From UBA1672 sp964587815 (GTDB lineage: Bacteria > Pseudomonadota > Alphaproteobacteria > Micavibrionales > Micavibrionaceae): 64,000 nucleotides of DNA. The position numbers were made by a program, and so were the translations under genes. The notes under the pieces were generated by a model. The model saw only the letters and a program-made list of their open reading frames with translations. It did not search any database and was not told the origin of the DNA. Below, one piece after another: positions 34,543-43,696 of the stretch. The stretch's first letter is position 1. Every line of letters starts with the position of its first letter. The DNA is taken from contig CAZPMH010000009.1 in assembly GCA_964587815.1 (NCBI GenBank), positions 24,434 through 88,433 on the forward strand, in the 5' to 3' direction.

Positions 34543-35679
34543 ATGAGCACAGAAAAACAGGTTGTTGTTGCAACAAAATTAGAGGTTCCGCAAATTGCGA
34601 TGAGCAAGGGTGAGCTGGTGACGATCGAAGCGCAGCCTGCCGATCAGGATGCGATTGCTTCTGCGATGAATGAAATTAACCTGAATGATACGCAGAGTAT
34701 TATCGGGTTTGGTACAAGTGTTCAGCGTCAGTTGACAAGTGTTTCTGAAAATATGCTCGAGGGCGTTAAGAATAAAGAGACAGGCCCTGCGGGGGATGTT
34801 TTGAACAATATGGTGACGCGTCTTCGCGGCTTTGATGTTAAAGATTTGGCAGGCAATACTAAGCCCGGGTTTTTTGCGAAGTTGTTCGGTGCAATGTCAC
34901 CGCTTGCGAAGGCTATTCAGCGTTTTGAACAGGTGCAGCATCAGGTTGATGCGATGGAAGGTGAGCTGGAAAAGCATATCACGATTTTGATGCGCGATGT
35001 TGAGGCGCTTGACCGTCTGTATGACAGCTCGCTCGATTATTTCCACAACCTCGCGATTTACATTGCTGCAGGTGAAGCAAAGCTGAAAGAACTTGATGAG
35101 GTTATTTTGCCTGCATTGAAGAAAAAGGCTGAAGAGTCCGGTGAGATGCTCGATTCGCAAGCTTTGAACGACATGAATAATGCACGCAACACGTTGGAGC
35201 GTAAGGTTCATGATTTGAAATTGACCCGTCAGGTGACGATGCAGTCTTTGCCAAGTATTCGGATTATTCAGGATAATGACAATAACTTGGTGACGAAAAT
35301 TCAGAGTTCTATCGTGAATACTGTTCCGTTGTGGAAGACGCAAATGGCGCAGGCGTTGACCATTCAAAACAGTGCGAATGCGGGTAAGGCAATGAAGGCC
35401 GCTTCTGATTTGACGAATGATCTGTTGGAAGCGAATGCGAAGAATCTTAAAGATGCAAACGCGCAAATCCGTACCGAGGTTGAGCGCGGTATGTTTGATA
35501 TTGAGTCAGTAGAGCGTGCGAATAATGATTTGATCGAGACGATCAATGAATCTATCGTTATTTACGAAGAGGGCAAGAAAAAGCGTGCGGATGCGGAAGT
35601 ACGCTTGCAGGACGCAGAAGCCAAGTTGCGCGAACGCTTAAAAAGTCTAGAGGCTGAACGCACATCGGGTGCAGCATAA
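34543..35679 (+). CDS. telA: TelA-family toxic anion resistance protein
   Basis: A 378-residue cytoplasmic, almost wholly helical protein with long coiled coils. Typical TelA stretches are IIGFGTSVQRQLTSVSENML, LEKHITILMRDVEALDRLYD, TRQVTMQSLPSIRIIQDNDN and TVPLWKTQMAQAL. Family members were first linked to tellurite resistance, but the mechanism is not known and many are general envelope-stress proteins. AAGGAGAGAG precedes the ATG. Next to XpaC-like upstream and an ABC importer downstream. Confidence 0.9.
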   Translation: MSTEKQVVVATKLEVPQIAMSKGELVTIEAQPADQDAIASAMNEINLNDTQSIIGFGTSVQRQLTSVSENMLEGVKNKETGPAGDVLNNMVTRLRGFDVKDLAGNTKPGFFAKLFGAMSPLAKAIQRFEQVQHQVDAMEGELEKHITILMRDVEALDRLYDSSLDYFHNLAIYIAAGEAKLKELDEVILPALKKKAEESGEMLDSQALNDMNNARNTLERKVHDLKLTRQVTMQSLPSIRIIQDNDNNLVTKIQSSIVNTVPLWKTQMAQALTIQNSANAGKAMKAASDLTNDLLEANAKNLKDANAQIRTEVERGMFDIESVERANNDLIETINESIVIYEEGKKKRADAEVRLQDAEAKLRERLKSLEAERTSGAA

Positions 35680-35709
35680 TTTTAGTTTTCATATGAGAGG
35701 ATATTTAAA

Positions 35710-36765
35710 ATGAAGAAGTTTTTACTTTCAATTCTGACAACGTTTTTGTTTGTCGCGGGCTTTGCATCACATGCTCAGGCTGAAAAATTTCGTGTTGCAT
35801 GGTCTCACTACACAGGCTGGGAGCCATGGGGATATATTCAGGATTCCGGCTTGATGAAGAAATGGGCTGAGAAATATGGTATTGATGTCGAAGTTGTTCT
35901 TGTGAATGACTACATTGAAAGCATCAATCTCTACACTGCCGGTCAGTTTGATGGCGTGACAGCAACGAATATGGATGCGTTGACGATTCCTGCTGTTGGT
36001 GGCGTTGATTCAACAGCGTTGATTATCGGTGATTATTCCAACGGAAATGATGCGATTGTTGCGCAGCAAAATGTTAAAAGCGTTAAAGACCTTAAAGGCA
36101 AGCAGGTTAAGTTGGTTGAGCTTTCTGTAAGCCATTACCTCCTTGCGCGCGCTTTGGAGAAAAACGGTTTGAGCGAGCGTGATCTGACGGTTGTGAACAC
36201 GAGCGATGCTGATATTGGCGGCTTATTTATGTCTGATGACTCCGCAGCGGTTGTAACGTGGAACCCGATTGTGAATGAGATTAAACAAAAGCCGGGTGCG
36301 AATGTTTTGTTCACATCCGCGCAGACGCCTGGTGAGATTTTAGATTTGATGGTCGTGCGCACAAATGCGGACGAGCGTTTGAAAAAAGCTCTTGTCGGGG
36401 CATGGTATGAAGCGATGGGGCATATGGATGGTTCTGCTGGTGCGGAGGTTCAAACAGAAGCGCTGACCCAAATGGCCGAGCAGGCAGGTGGGACATTGCA
36501 ACAGTTTAAAGATCAGTTGGAGACAACGGCCATGTTCTATACGCCTTCTGCAGCGCTTGAATATTCAACGATTGATACATTAGAGAAAACGATGGATGAT
36601 GTGCGCCAATTCTCCTTTGATAAGGGATTGTACGGTCAAGGTATGGATGGCCCTGATGCTGTTGGTATTGAGCTTGGTGAAGGGCGCGTTTTAGGTTCAA
36701 CGGATAATGTTAAATTCCGATTTGATCATCGCTATATGCAGATGGCCGCTGACGGAAAGCTGTAG
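35710..36765 (+). CDS. ABC transporter substrate-binding protein, NMT1/taurine type
   Basis: A 351-residue periplasmic protein with a signal peptide (residues 1-24, ending AQA before EKFRV). The first strand FRVAWSHYTGWEPWGYI and NVKSVKDLKGKQVKLVELSVSH match binding proteins of the nitrate/sulfonate/taurine group, including the subgroup seen near urea carboxylase genes. The ligand cannot be read off. Permease and ATPase genes follow directly. With gene one there are two binding domains for a single channel. Confidence 0.87.
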   Translation: MKKFLLSILTTFLFVAGFASHAQAEKFRVAWSHYTGWEPWGYIQDSGLMKKWAEKYGIDVEVVLVNDYIESINLYTAGQFDGVTATNMDALTIPAVGGVDSTALIIGDYSNGNDAIVAQQNVKSVKDLKGKQVKLVELSVSHYLLARALEKNGLSERDLTVVNTSDADIGGLFMSDDSAAVVTWNPIVNEIKQKPGANVLFTSAQTPGEILDLMVVRTNADERLKKALVGAWYEAMGHMDGSAGAEVQTEALTQMAEQAGGTLQQFKDQLETTAMFYTPSAALEYSTIDTLEKTMDDVRQFSFDKGLYGQGMDGPDAVGIELGEGRVLGSTDNVKFRFDHRYMQMAADGKL

Positions 36766-36774
36766 ATACGCCTT

Positions 36775-37617
36775 ATGAGCTTTTTTTCCAAAGCAGCATG
36801 GCTCGGTATCGGGCGCGGAACGCCAAAGTGGGTTATTATCCTGCTTGGCGTTTTGCCTTTCATCGGCATGATTGCGGCTTATGTGGTCGGTTCTGATCTG
36901 CGTTTGGCGGAAAACCCGTCAGATAAGTTGATGCCGTCTTTTGAGACGATGGCGGAGACGTTTAAACGCTATGCTTTTGAGGAAGATGCACGAAAAGGTA
37001 CGTATTTGCTTTATACGGATTGGGTCGCGAGCATGAAGCGCTTGCTGATCGGCATGTTTGCCGCGGCGTTTACGGGGTTGGTTGTGGGGATTGCGATGGG
37101 GCTGTTTCCTTATATTCGCCGTTTGATGTTGCCGTTTGTGACGTTTTGGTCGATTGTACCACCTTTGGCGATTTTGCCGATTTTATTCATTGCTTTTGGT
37201 GTTGATGAATTGGGCAAGGTTATGTTGATCTTCCTCGGCTCGGTGTGGTTTATTTCGCGCGATTTATATGCGCATGTTTCTGCAATTCCGAAGGAGCAGA
37301 TTGTTAAATTGCTGAGCTTTAATGCCTCTATCTTTCAGGTTTTATATCGCGCTGTGATGCCTCAAGTTCTGCCGCGTTTGATCGATTCGGTTCGTTTAAC
37401 GCTTGGTGCGGCGTGGCTGTTCCTGATTGCGTCTGAGGCGATTGCAGCGACGGATGGCCTGGGCTATCGCATTTTTCTTGTACGCCGTTATTTGGCGATG
37501 GATGTGATTATCCCCTATGTGGCTGTGATTACACTGACGGGCTTCATGTTGGACAGCATTCTGCGCTATGCGAATAAATGGTTGTTCCCATGGTATGTTG
37601 CGATGAAGCGAGATTAG
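36775..37617 (+). CDS. ABC transporter permease
   Basis: A 280-residue inner-membrane protein with about six helices. The coupling loop that contacts the ATPase is recognisable around LLSFNASIFQVLYRAVMPQV and the following LPRLIDSVRLTLGAAWLFLI. Related to SsuC/TauC-type permeases. It begins nine bases after the binding-protein stop, and the ATPase gene starts ten bases after it ends. Confidence 0.92.
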   Translation: MSFFSKAAWLGIGRGTPKWVIILLGVLPFIGMIAAYVVGSDLRLAENPSDKLMPSFETMAETFKRYAFEEDARKGTYLLYTDWVASMKRLLIGMFAAAFTGLVVGIAMGLFPYIRRLMLPFVTFWSIVPPLAILPILFIAFGVDELGKVMLIFLGSVWFISRDLYAHVSAIPKEQIVKLLSFNASIFQVLYRAVMPQVLPRLIDSVRLTLGAAWLFLIASEAIAATDGLGYRIFLVRRYLAMDVIIPYVAVITLTGFMLDSILRYANKWLFPWYVAMKRD

Positions 37618-37627
37618 AGGAGCTGAT

Positions 37628-38497
37628 ATGCCTGATAAAATCTTACGCGAAAATAGTTTTCTTCATTTGCAAGATGTTCGCAAATCTTACGGTTCAAATC
37701 TGGTTTTGGATGACGTTGACTTGTCGATAGAGCAGGGTGAATTTTGCACCGTGGTCGGGCCAAGCGGGTGCGGGAAGTCAACCCTGTTGCGGCTCATATT
37801 GGGGCAGGAGACGCAAGATAACGGAGAGATTTTAATTGGTGGTGAACCTGCCGGGCCGCCGGATATTCGCCGTGGTGTGGTGTATCAGAAATATTCGCTG
37901 TTCCCGCATCTTACTGTTCTGGATAACGTTTTGATGGGGAAACGAGTCGATTCGTTTTCAAAGTTAACGTCAGAAGATGTGGAGCGTGCCAAGGCGTATT
38001 TGACGCGTGTGAAGTTGGGTGACTCGCTTCATAAATATCCGCATGAGTTAAGCGGCGGGATGCAACAACGGGTCGCAGTGATTCAAACATTGTTTGTAAA
38101 TCCGCAGGTGGTTTTGATGGATGAGCCATTTGGCGCGCTTGATCCGGGGACGCGTGAAGATTTGCAGATGCTGATGCTGGAATTATGGGAAGAGCATCGG
38201 ATGACCGTTTTGTTCGTCACCCATGATTTGGAAGAGGCGTTATTTTTGGGAACGCGTTTGATTGTTTTGTCGCAATATTATGATAATGACAAAAGCAGTC
38301 AGGAAGATGGCGGTGCGAAGGTCGTGATGGATTTGAATATCAAAGACGATCAGAAGGCGTATTCAACCGCAGCAAAATATAGTGAGCAGTTTCAGGATTT
38401 ATTGCAGCAGGTGCGTCAGGATGGGTTTGATCCGTCCTATCGTCAGCGTGTGGCTGATTTTAATTTGAAACATCCGCATAGTTTCCGTACTGATTAG
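37628..38497 (+). CDS. ABC transporter ATP-binding protein
   Basis: The 289-residue ATPase energises the importer. All motifs are present: Walker A GPSGCGKSTLLRLI, Q-loop VVYQKYSLFPH, signature LSGGMQQRVAV, Walker B VVLMDEPFGALDPG and switch VTHDLEEA. A C-terminal extension of about 60 residues is longer than in minimal SsuB/TauB proteins and might be regulatory. Last gene of the operon; GAGGAG lies just upstream of its ATG. It ends four bases before a convergent SDR gene. Confidence 0.94.
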   Translation: MPDKILRENSFLHLQDVRKSYGSNLVLDDVDLSIEQGEFCTVVGPSGCGKSTLLRLILGQETQDNGEILIGGEPAGPPDIRRGVVYQKYSLFPHLTVLDNVLMGKRVDSFSKLTSEDVERAKAYLTRVKLGDSLHKYPHELSGGMQQRVAVIQTLFVNPQVVLMDEPFGALDPGTREDLQMLMLELWEEHRMTVLFVTHDLEEALFLGTRLIVLSQYYDNDKSSQEDGGAKVVMDLNIKDDQKAYSTAAKYSEQFQDLLQQVRQDGFDPSYRQRVADFNLKHPHSFRTD

Positions 38498-38501
38498 AGA
38501 G

Positions 38502-39257
38502 TTAAGACTTCTTATCAAACTTCTTTGTGATCGGTAGTTTTGCCCAATAGGGCAGGGCGGATACCATTTTTATAAGGTAAGTGAATTTTTTCGGGAAGTG
38601 TATTTCGAATGATTTGCTTTTTAATCCTTTCGCTATGGATTTTGCGGCCTCTTCCGGTTTGATGACCATCGGCATGTCAAAATCGTTTTTATCCGTCATT
38701 GGTGTTTCGACAAAGCCGGGATTGATGAGTTTGATATCAATATTATTATCAATCTCACATTTCAGGCTTTCGGCAAAATTTATAACCGCAGCTTTGCTCG
38801 CGCTGTAGGGTTGGCCATTCGGGAGGCCCGTGTACCCTGCGACGCTACCACATAAAGCCAATTGCCCTGCGCCTTGTTCCTTGAAGATAGGGAGAATATT
38901 TTCAGTAACATGAAGCGCGCCCATGAAATTCACCTGCATCAGGTGTTCGGCAAACCGCGCATCGATATCTTTTACAGGCTGCGGCTCATAGATTGCAGCG
39001 AAGAGTAGGACGCGGTCAAGCGTCGGCGTTGAAGCTTTAATGGCCTCTACCGTGCGCTTGACCTGCCCCGCGTCGGAGATATCGAGGGGGTATATGCGGT
39101 GATGGTCTCCGACAATCTCTTTCACGTCTTTCAGTTTTTCTTCCGTGCGCGCAGAAAGAAGCAGTTGTGCGCCTTGATTTGCTAATTCAATTGCAAGGGC
39201 CTTACCAATGCCTGAGCTTGCGCCGATAATCCAAACGGTTTCCCCTACGAATGACAT
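38502..39257 (-). CDS. Short-chain dehydrogenase/reductase, lipid operon
   Basis: A 251-residue SDR: IIGASSGIGKALAIEL (cofactor motif), SVAGYTGLPNGQPYSASKAAV (catalytic Ser, then Tyr-x3-Lys). LINPGFVETPMT follows. It is the last gene of the six-gene minus-strand unit, with a one-base gap to the DUF3833 gene. In this kind of cluster it likely reduces a lipid-derived carbonyl, but that is inferred from context. Confidence 0.87.
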   Translation of the reverse strand: MSFVGETVWIIGASSGIGKALAIELANQGAQLLLSARTEEKLKDVKEIVGDHHRIYPLDISDAGQVKRTVEAIKASTPTLDRVLLFAAIYEPQPVKDIDARFAEHLMQVNFMGALHVTENILPIFKEQGAGQLALCGSVAGYTGLPNGQPYSASKAAVINFAESLKCEIDNNIDIKLINPGFVETPMTDKNDFDMPMVIKPEEAAKSIAKGLKSKSFEIHFPKKFTYLIKMVSALPYWAKLPITKKFDKKS

Positions 39258-39258
39258 A

Positions 39259-39804
39259 TTATTGGTTTTCCTCCTGCTTTTGCATGAATAGGCTCAACTC
39301 TGCGACCATGAATCCAAATTTTTTGATGTATGAGCGATTGACCAGGATGCCGTCATTCATTTGCCACATCCAATCATCGAATTTGACGCGATATGTTTTG
39401 TCGCCAACCGGTAAATCCATGCTGTAGTGCCAGTTCAGTGCTGTTCCGTTTACTGTGCCTGTTGCTTCATCGATGATATCGTCTGCTGTTCCCGTGTAAG
39501 TTCCATCTGCATTTTTTTTCAAAGTCCAAATGCGTATTTGCGTTTCGCCATCGTAATATTCAAACTCTTCATAAAGTGTTCCCGTGTCGCCTTCCCATGA
39601 GGCGTCAATATCAACATCAAAGCGGCGGACGACCTTACCGCTTCTGTCTTGCACAATTCCCCAGCCCTTGATTTTGCCGCTGAAGAACTCTTCAAGGTTT
39701 AGTTCGGGTTTTGTGTCGTTATAGTGTTCCATGTTGTTTCCTGTGCTGCATGCTGCAAGCATTAATGTGGTAAGAAGTGCAGCAAAAAAACGTCTGAGTT
39801 GCAT
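39259..39804 (-). CDS. DUF3833 lipoprotein
   Basis: A 181-residue protein with a lipoprotein leader (lipobox LAAC, Cys19). The rest is a lipocalin-like beta structure with KGWGIVQDRSGKVVRRF, EGDTGTLYEEFEYYDG and WHYSMDLPVGDKTYRVKFDD, all DUF3833 hallmarks. Members occur with Cfa-type methyltransferases and may handle modified lipids at the outer membrane. The ATG overlaps the previous stop by one base. Confidence 0.88.
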   Translation of the reverse strand: MQLRRFFAALLTTLMLAACSTGNNMEHYNDTKPELNLEEFFSGKIKGWGIVQDRSGKVVRRFDVDIDASWEGDTGTLYEEFEYYDGETQIRIWTLKKNADGTYTGTADDIIDEATGTVNGTALNWHYSMDLPVGDKTYRVKFDDWMWQMNDGILVNRSYIKKFGFMVAELSLFMQKQEENQ

Positions 39805-40337
39805 TATTTTCTACCTAGCAGGCTCGTTCTTAATTTTGGCGCGGATGTTTTTTCGGAGAGCCAGATACCAAAAAACCATTTTCCAAATTCAGGATCTTTG
39901 ATTATCCCTATTTCTTCCGTACCCTTATAAAAGCGTGTTTCTTCGCCCGGCATGTAAATACCGACAATTTCTGTTCCTTTTTTCACATCAGGAAATATGT
40001 TCTTCATTTGGGCATACCAAGCTGCGAGCTTTGCTTCGTCACCAAAACCTTGCTTTCTGATTTCTTCTGCTGATTTATCTGCGATTTTATTGCCATGTAG
40101 GTGACGCAGATATTTCAATTTTAGTGCATAAGGCTTGGTTTTTTCCCATGTGCCTTGAGGTGCATGTAAAGAGGCATCATAAAGATCCCAAAGCATATAT
40201 GTGTAGCGGCCTTGTCCGACGACTTCCGCCTCGGGCACTTCTTTTTTGATAATTTCATTTGTGTTTGACCATGCCGGCGAGACGGGTTGTGCGATTAAAA
40301 ACACAAGGGCCAGTAGCGACACTGATAGTCTAAGCAT
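39804..40337 (-). CDS. Chalcone isomerase-like periplasmic protein
   Basis: A 177-residue secreted protein (signal peptide residues 1-24, ending AWS). GQGRYTYMLWDLYDASLHAP, the central YALKLKYLRHLHG and the end GIIKDPEFGKWFFGIWLSE match the bacterial chalcone-isomerase-like domain. In bacteria these are probably fatty-acid-binding or -isomerising proteins, not flavonoid enzymes. The 5' end overlaps the methyltransferase stop by eight bases. Confidence 0.87.
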   Translation of the reverse strand: MLRLSVSLLALVFLIAQPVSPAWSNTNEIIKKEVPEAEVVGQGRYTYMLWDLYDASLHAPQGTWEKTKPYALKLKYLRHLHGNKIADKSAEEIRKQGFGDEAKLAAWYAQMKNIFPDVKKGTEIVGIYMPGEETRFYKGTEEIGIIKDPEFGKWFFGIWLSEKTSAPKLRTSLLGRK

Positions 40338-41505
40338 GTTGTACCTCCATATGCATTACATCAATTCTTCCTACTGAAAATGCTGCGTAACATGCGGCGA
40401 GGTAGAAGCGCCATAACCTTATGAAACCTGTGTCAAAACCAAGTTTTCTGACGCCTGTCTCGTTACGATCAAAATCATCCAACCAGATTTTGCAGGTTGT
40501 GGCGTAATCTTTGCCGAATGCGAACTGATCGGTTACGCGCATATCAGATTTTTTTACTTCTTCGTTGAACCGTCTCGGGCTGGGCAACATGCCACCGGGG
40601 AAAATGAATGTGCGGATCATGTCGCCGCCTTTGCGATAGCGGTCAAAGTGTTTTTCATCAATTGTAATGGTTTGAATAACGGCCTTACCCTTTTCTTCCA
40701 TCAGGCTTTTCAATTTGGAAAAATAGGTTGGCCAGAATTTCTCACCAACGGCCTCGAACATCTCTATTGAGGCGATGTAATTATATTTGCCTGTTTGATG
40801 TCTGTAATCTTCGAGCACGATGTCTGCATTTCCATCGACGCGGTTTTTCGCGTAGGCGTGCTGTTCTTTAGATAGGGTAATACCTTTTAAATCATAATTT
40901 TTATCTGAGCGTTGAATGGCGCGATCCGCAAAGCCACCCCAACCGCAACCGACCTCAAGCAGTGACCCGTTATCGTTGTCGAAACGGTTCAAGATGCGGT
41001 CATATTTATTATCTTGCGCGGCTTTTAGGCTTTCCTCTTCATTTTGGTAGAGGGCGGCAGAGTAAGTCATACTTGGGTCGAGCCATAATTTGTAGAAATC
41101 ATTACCCAGATCGTAATGGGCGTGAATATTTTTCTTGCTGCCGTTCAAAGTGTTTTGACGCGTTTTGTAGAGCATGTGGGAAAGCAAGTTTGCGATTGAC
41201 CCGCCGCGTATGTAGTTTTGTAATAAATGCTCGTTTTCAAGACCGATCAATAACAGATTGCTAATGTCATCTGTGTCCCACCATCCATCGCGATATGTTT
41301 CGGCGAGGCCAATATCACCTTTCGCCGCGAACGCAGAAATTGTGCGCCAGTCATGTATTTCGACTGTCGCGTGGTTAAAGCTTGTTTGTTGCTTTGACCC
41401 CATAAATTCACGCTTTTTACCATCAGGCGTGATTACAGTTAGGTGTCCGTGTTCTATTTTTCCTAGAACACTTAAAAATTTATTTGTCAGAAATTGATTT
41501 AGCAC
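40330..41505 (-). CDS. Cyclopropane-fatty-acyl-phospholipid synthase family methyltransferase
   Basis: A 391-residue SAM enzyme that adds a one-carbon unit to an unsaturated acyl chain in membrane phospholipid. HYDLGNDFYKLWLDPSMTYS is the family signature, LLEVGCGWGGFADRAI binds SAM and EMFEAVGEKFWPTYF is also typical. The product might be cyclopropane or methyl-branched; the FAD oxidoreductase and DUF1365 neighbours are the set often found with non-classical Cfa homologues, so I leave the gene symbol empty. Confidence 0.9.
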   Translation of the reverse strand: MLNQFLTNKFLSVLGKIEHGHLTVITPDGKKREFMGSKQQTSFNHATVEIHDWRTISAFAAKGDIGLAETYRDGWWDTDDISNLLLIGLENEHLLQNYIRGGSIANLLSHMLYKTRQNTLNGSKKNIHAHYDLGNDFYKLWLDPSMTYSAALYQNEEESLKAAQDNKYDRILNRFDNDNGSLLEVGCGWGGFADRAIQRSDKNYDLKGITLSKEQHAYAKNRVDGNADIVLEDYRHQTGKYNYIASIEMFEAVGEKFWPTYFSKLKSLMEEKGKAVIQTITIDEKHFDRYRKGGDMIRTFIFPGGMLPSPRRFNEEVKKSDMRVTDQFAFGKDYATTCKIWLDDFDRNETGVRKLGFDTGFIRLWRFYLAACYAAFSVGRIDVMHMEVQHA

Positions 41506-41573
41506 CGCAATATTCCTCTCAGTATTACTTACAGATCATACAGGATGGCGATATCTTGGGGCTTACAACGCTG

Positions 41574-42353
41574 TTAAAATTTCGTAAGATTGGTCGTTGT
41601 CAGCTTTTTTTCATTTTGCTTTGGCTTTTTGATGTGTTTTATGCCCTTAGCTATCAATTTTACTGCCTGCCAGTGAATGAGGGTGATTGCCTTGAATGTT
41701 ACCAGAGGATGTGACCAGAAAGCCTTGCGTAGAGTTTGTTTGTTTAGAGGCGTCATTTTCCCGACCAAAGAGGTTAAAAGCTGTTTCTCACCTTCGGGTG
41801 TATACAAATCAATCCAGATGCCCAGTTTCTCTCCATTTAAAGCAAAGCGGAATTTATAATCTCCTTTTCTTTCTAGGAAAGGGGAGACGTGAAAGACTTT
41901 TTCGGCCTTAAGCCAGTCTTCCTTTGTAATCGGTCTGCCGTCAGGATGGGCGCACAGATAAGAATGCGTTTCCCCGAATGTGTTGTTTACCTCGCATAGG
42001 ACGGCGCGTATTTCGCCTTTTTTATTCAAGCATATCCAAAAGCTGACGGGGTTAAAGACGTAACCCAAGATGCGCGGCATGGCGATCAGCATGATATTTT
42101 CAACATCCTGATCGATTTTGTATTGTTTTAGAATATCGCGAATCCATTTTTCCAAATTCGTGTCATCGCGTGCGCCATGATCGGATGTATTAAAACTGAG
42201 GGGCGTAAATTTTTTGTTGGGTACGGCTTTGTTTTCTTCCAAGCCTTTTACAGGCAAGGTTAAGTAATAAATACCGTATGTGAAGGCATTTTCTTTTGGA
42301 AAGGTACGTTTATGCATGACCTTTGCGGTGAAGATTTGCGGTTTCAAGTCCAT
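41574..42353 (-). CDS. DUF1365 protein
   Basis: A 259-residue protein with the DUF1365 pattern: KVMHKRTFPKENAFTYGIYY at the start, MLIAMPRILGYVFNPVSFWI in the middle (YVFNPVSF is the most conserved stretch), and KVFHVSPFLERKG. Likely cytoplasmic or membrane-peripheral. No reaction is established for the family. The ATG at 42353 lies inside the 3' end of the oxidoreductase gene (ten-base overlap). An upstream in-frame extension to 42440 is rejected because it would overlap that gene by nearly 100 bases. Confidence 0.9.
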   Translation of the reverse strand: MDLKPQIFTAKVMHKRTFPKENAFTYGIYYLTLPVKGLEENKAVPNKKFTPLSFNTSDHGARDDTNLEKWIRDILKQYKIDQDVENIMLIAMPRILGYVFNPVSFWICLNKKGEIRAVLCEVNNTFGETHSYLCAHPDGRPITKEDWLKAEKVFHVSPFLERKGDYKFRFALNGEKLGIWIDLYTPEGEKQLLTSLVGKMTPLNKQTLRKAFWSHPLVTFKAITLIHWQAVKLIAKGIKHIKKPKQNEKKLTTTNLTKF

Positions 42354-43600
42354 GGAATTTCGATATCCATTTTTTTCGCGACGTTTACCGCGCTGAGCAA
42401 GCCGTCTTCGTGGAAGCCGTATCGTTGCCATGCGCCGCAATACCAGATTCGATCAGCTCCTTGAATTTTGTCAATGTTTTGCTGCGCTTTTATTGCAGCG
42501 TCATCAAAGACAGGGTGTTCGAATTCATATTCATTTTGAATTGTATCTTCAGCGGGGCGGCGCTCAGGGTTTAGAGTCACGATAATCGGTGTTTCTGTTT
42601 TTAGCGGTTGGAGGTTGTTCATCCAATAGCTGAGTGCGATGGCGCGGTTTTCGTTGTTGCCTTCCATCAAGTAAACCCAGCTGGCCCATGCTTTTTTTGA
42701 TTTTGGCATGAACGACAAGTCCGTATGCAAGATCATGGTGTTGGGTTGGTATTTGATTGCGCCGAGAATTTTGCTTTCATCATTGGTGGGCGAGTTCAGC
42801 AAGTTTAGCGCCTGGTCACTGTGGCAGGCGAAAACGACTTGGTCATAGTCTTTTGTGTTGCCGCTTGTATCTGTGACGCGGACGCCGTCGGTTGTTCTTT
42901 CAACGGTTTTCGCGCCGCAATCAATTTGGATTTTGTCTTTAAATGCTGCTGTTAGTTTTTGTACGTATTCTTTGCTGCCACCTGTGACGGTATACCATTG
43001 CGGGTGGTCGGCGACGGTTAAGAGGCCGTGATTTTTGAAAAATTGCAGGAATGTTTTTGCGGGGAAATGCTGCATTTGTGCGGCGGGTGTGCTCCAGATT
43101 GCTGCACCCATTGCGAGCAAATAATATTTCCGAAACCATTCACCCATTTTCATTTCGTCAAGTAGCTCGCCCAGGGTTAAGTCTGTCCCTTGTTCAAGAT
43201 ATCGCGGGGCTTTTTTGTTGAATTTTAATATGTCGTACAACATTTTTAGATATTGCGGCCGAAACATATTTCTCTTTTGTGCGAAAAGGCCGCTGAGTTT
43301 GTGATAGGTCCCGTATTCTAAAAAGCCGTCGGAAATACTGACGCCAAAGGACATATCGCTTTTTGTCACGGGAACGTCCAAATGTTTGAATAACCCCGTT
43401 AAATGTGGGTAGTTGCGTTCGTTATAAACAATGAAGCCTGTATCAACGGGGATTTCGCCTTCGGGGGTTTTGACACTCACGGTGCGGCTGTGGCCGCCGA
43501 TATAGTCGTTTTTCTCATATAGGGTTATATCGTGATGTTTGTGAAGCAAATAGGCCATCGCGTTGCCTGAAATGCCGGTTCCGATTATCGCTGTTTTCAT
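42344..43600 (-). CDS. FAD-dependent amine-oxidase-type oxidoreductase
   Basis: A 418-residue flavoprotein. The dinucleotide-binding motif is IIGTGISGNAMAYLLHKH, followed by ITLYEKNDYIGGHSRTVSV, the usual pattern of desaturase-like amine oxidases. FACHSDQALNLL and the C-terminal IWYCGAWQRYGFHEDGLLSA belong to the same subgroup. It is probably the oxidising or desaturating partner of the methyltransferase downstream. It heads the six-gene unit. Confidence 0.9.
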   Translation of the reverse strand: MKTAIIGTGISGNAMAYLLHKHHDITLYEKNDYIGGHSRTVSVKTPEGEIPVDTGFIVYNERNYPHLTGLFKHLDVPVTKSDMSFGVSISDGFLEYGTYHKLSGLFAQKRNMFRPQYLKMLYDILKFNKKAPRYLEQGTDLTLGELLDEMKMGEWFRKYYLLAMGAAIWSTPAAQMQHFPAKTFLQFFKNHGLLTVADHPQWYTVTGGSKEYVQKLTAAFKDKIQIDCGAKTVERTTDGVRVTDTSGNTKDYDQVVFACHSDQALNLLNSPTNDESKILGAIKYQPNTMILHTDLSFMPKSKKAWASWVYLMEGNNENRAIALSYWMNNLQPLKTETPIIVTLNPERRPAEDTIQNEYEFEHPVFDDAAIKAQQNIDKIQGADRIWYCGAWQRYGFHEDGLLSAVNVAKKMDIEIPWT

Positions 43601-43696
43601 TATTTTATCTTTTACAATTAATATCTTAAATAATTTATACCAGAGTCAGTCCGCTTTTATGGTGGCTGTGGCGTTAAATATCGTTCAGCTTTGATT

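Noticed and set aside
34897..35466. Open frame of 189 codons antisense to telA
   Set aside because: Shadow of a well-supported coding frame; no start signal and no family.
24326..38497. A full Ter (tellurite/stress) system covering the kinase-PRTase gene and the TelA operon together
   Set aside because: No TerC, TerD or ATP-grasp gene was seen and two minus-strand genes separate the parts; a link is possible but not supported.
42354..42440. Upstream extension of the DUF1365 frame
   Set aside because: The added residues are Arg-rich, not family-like, and overlap the oxidoreductase gene.
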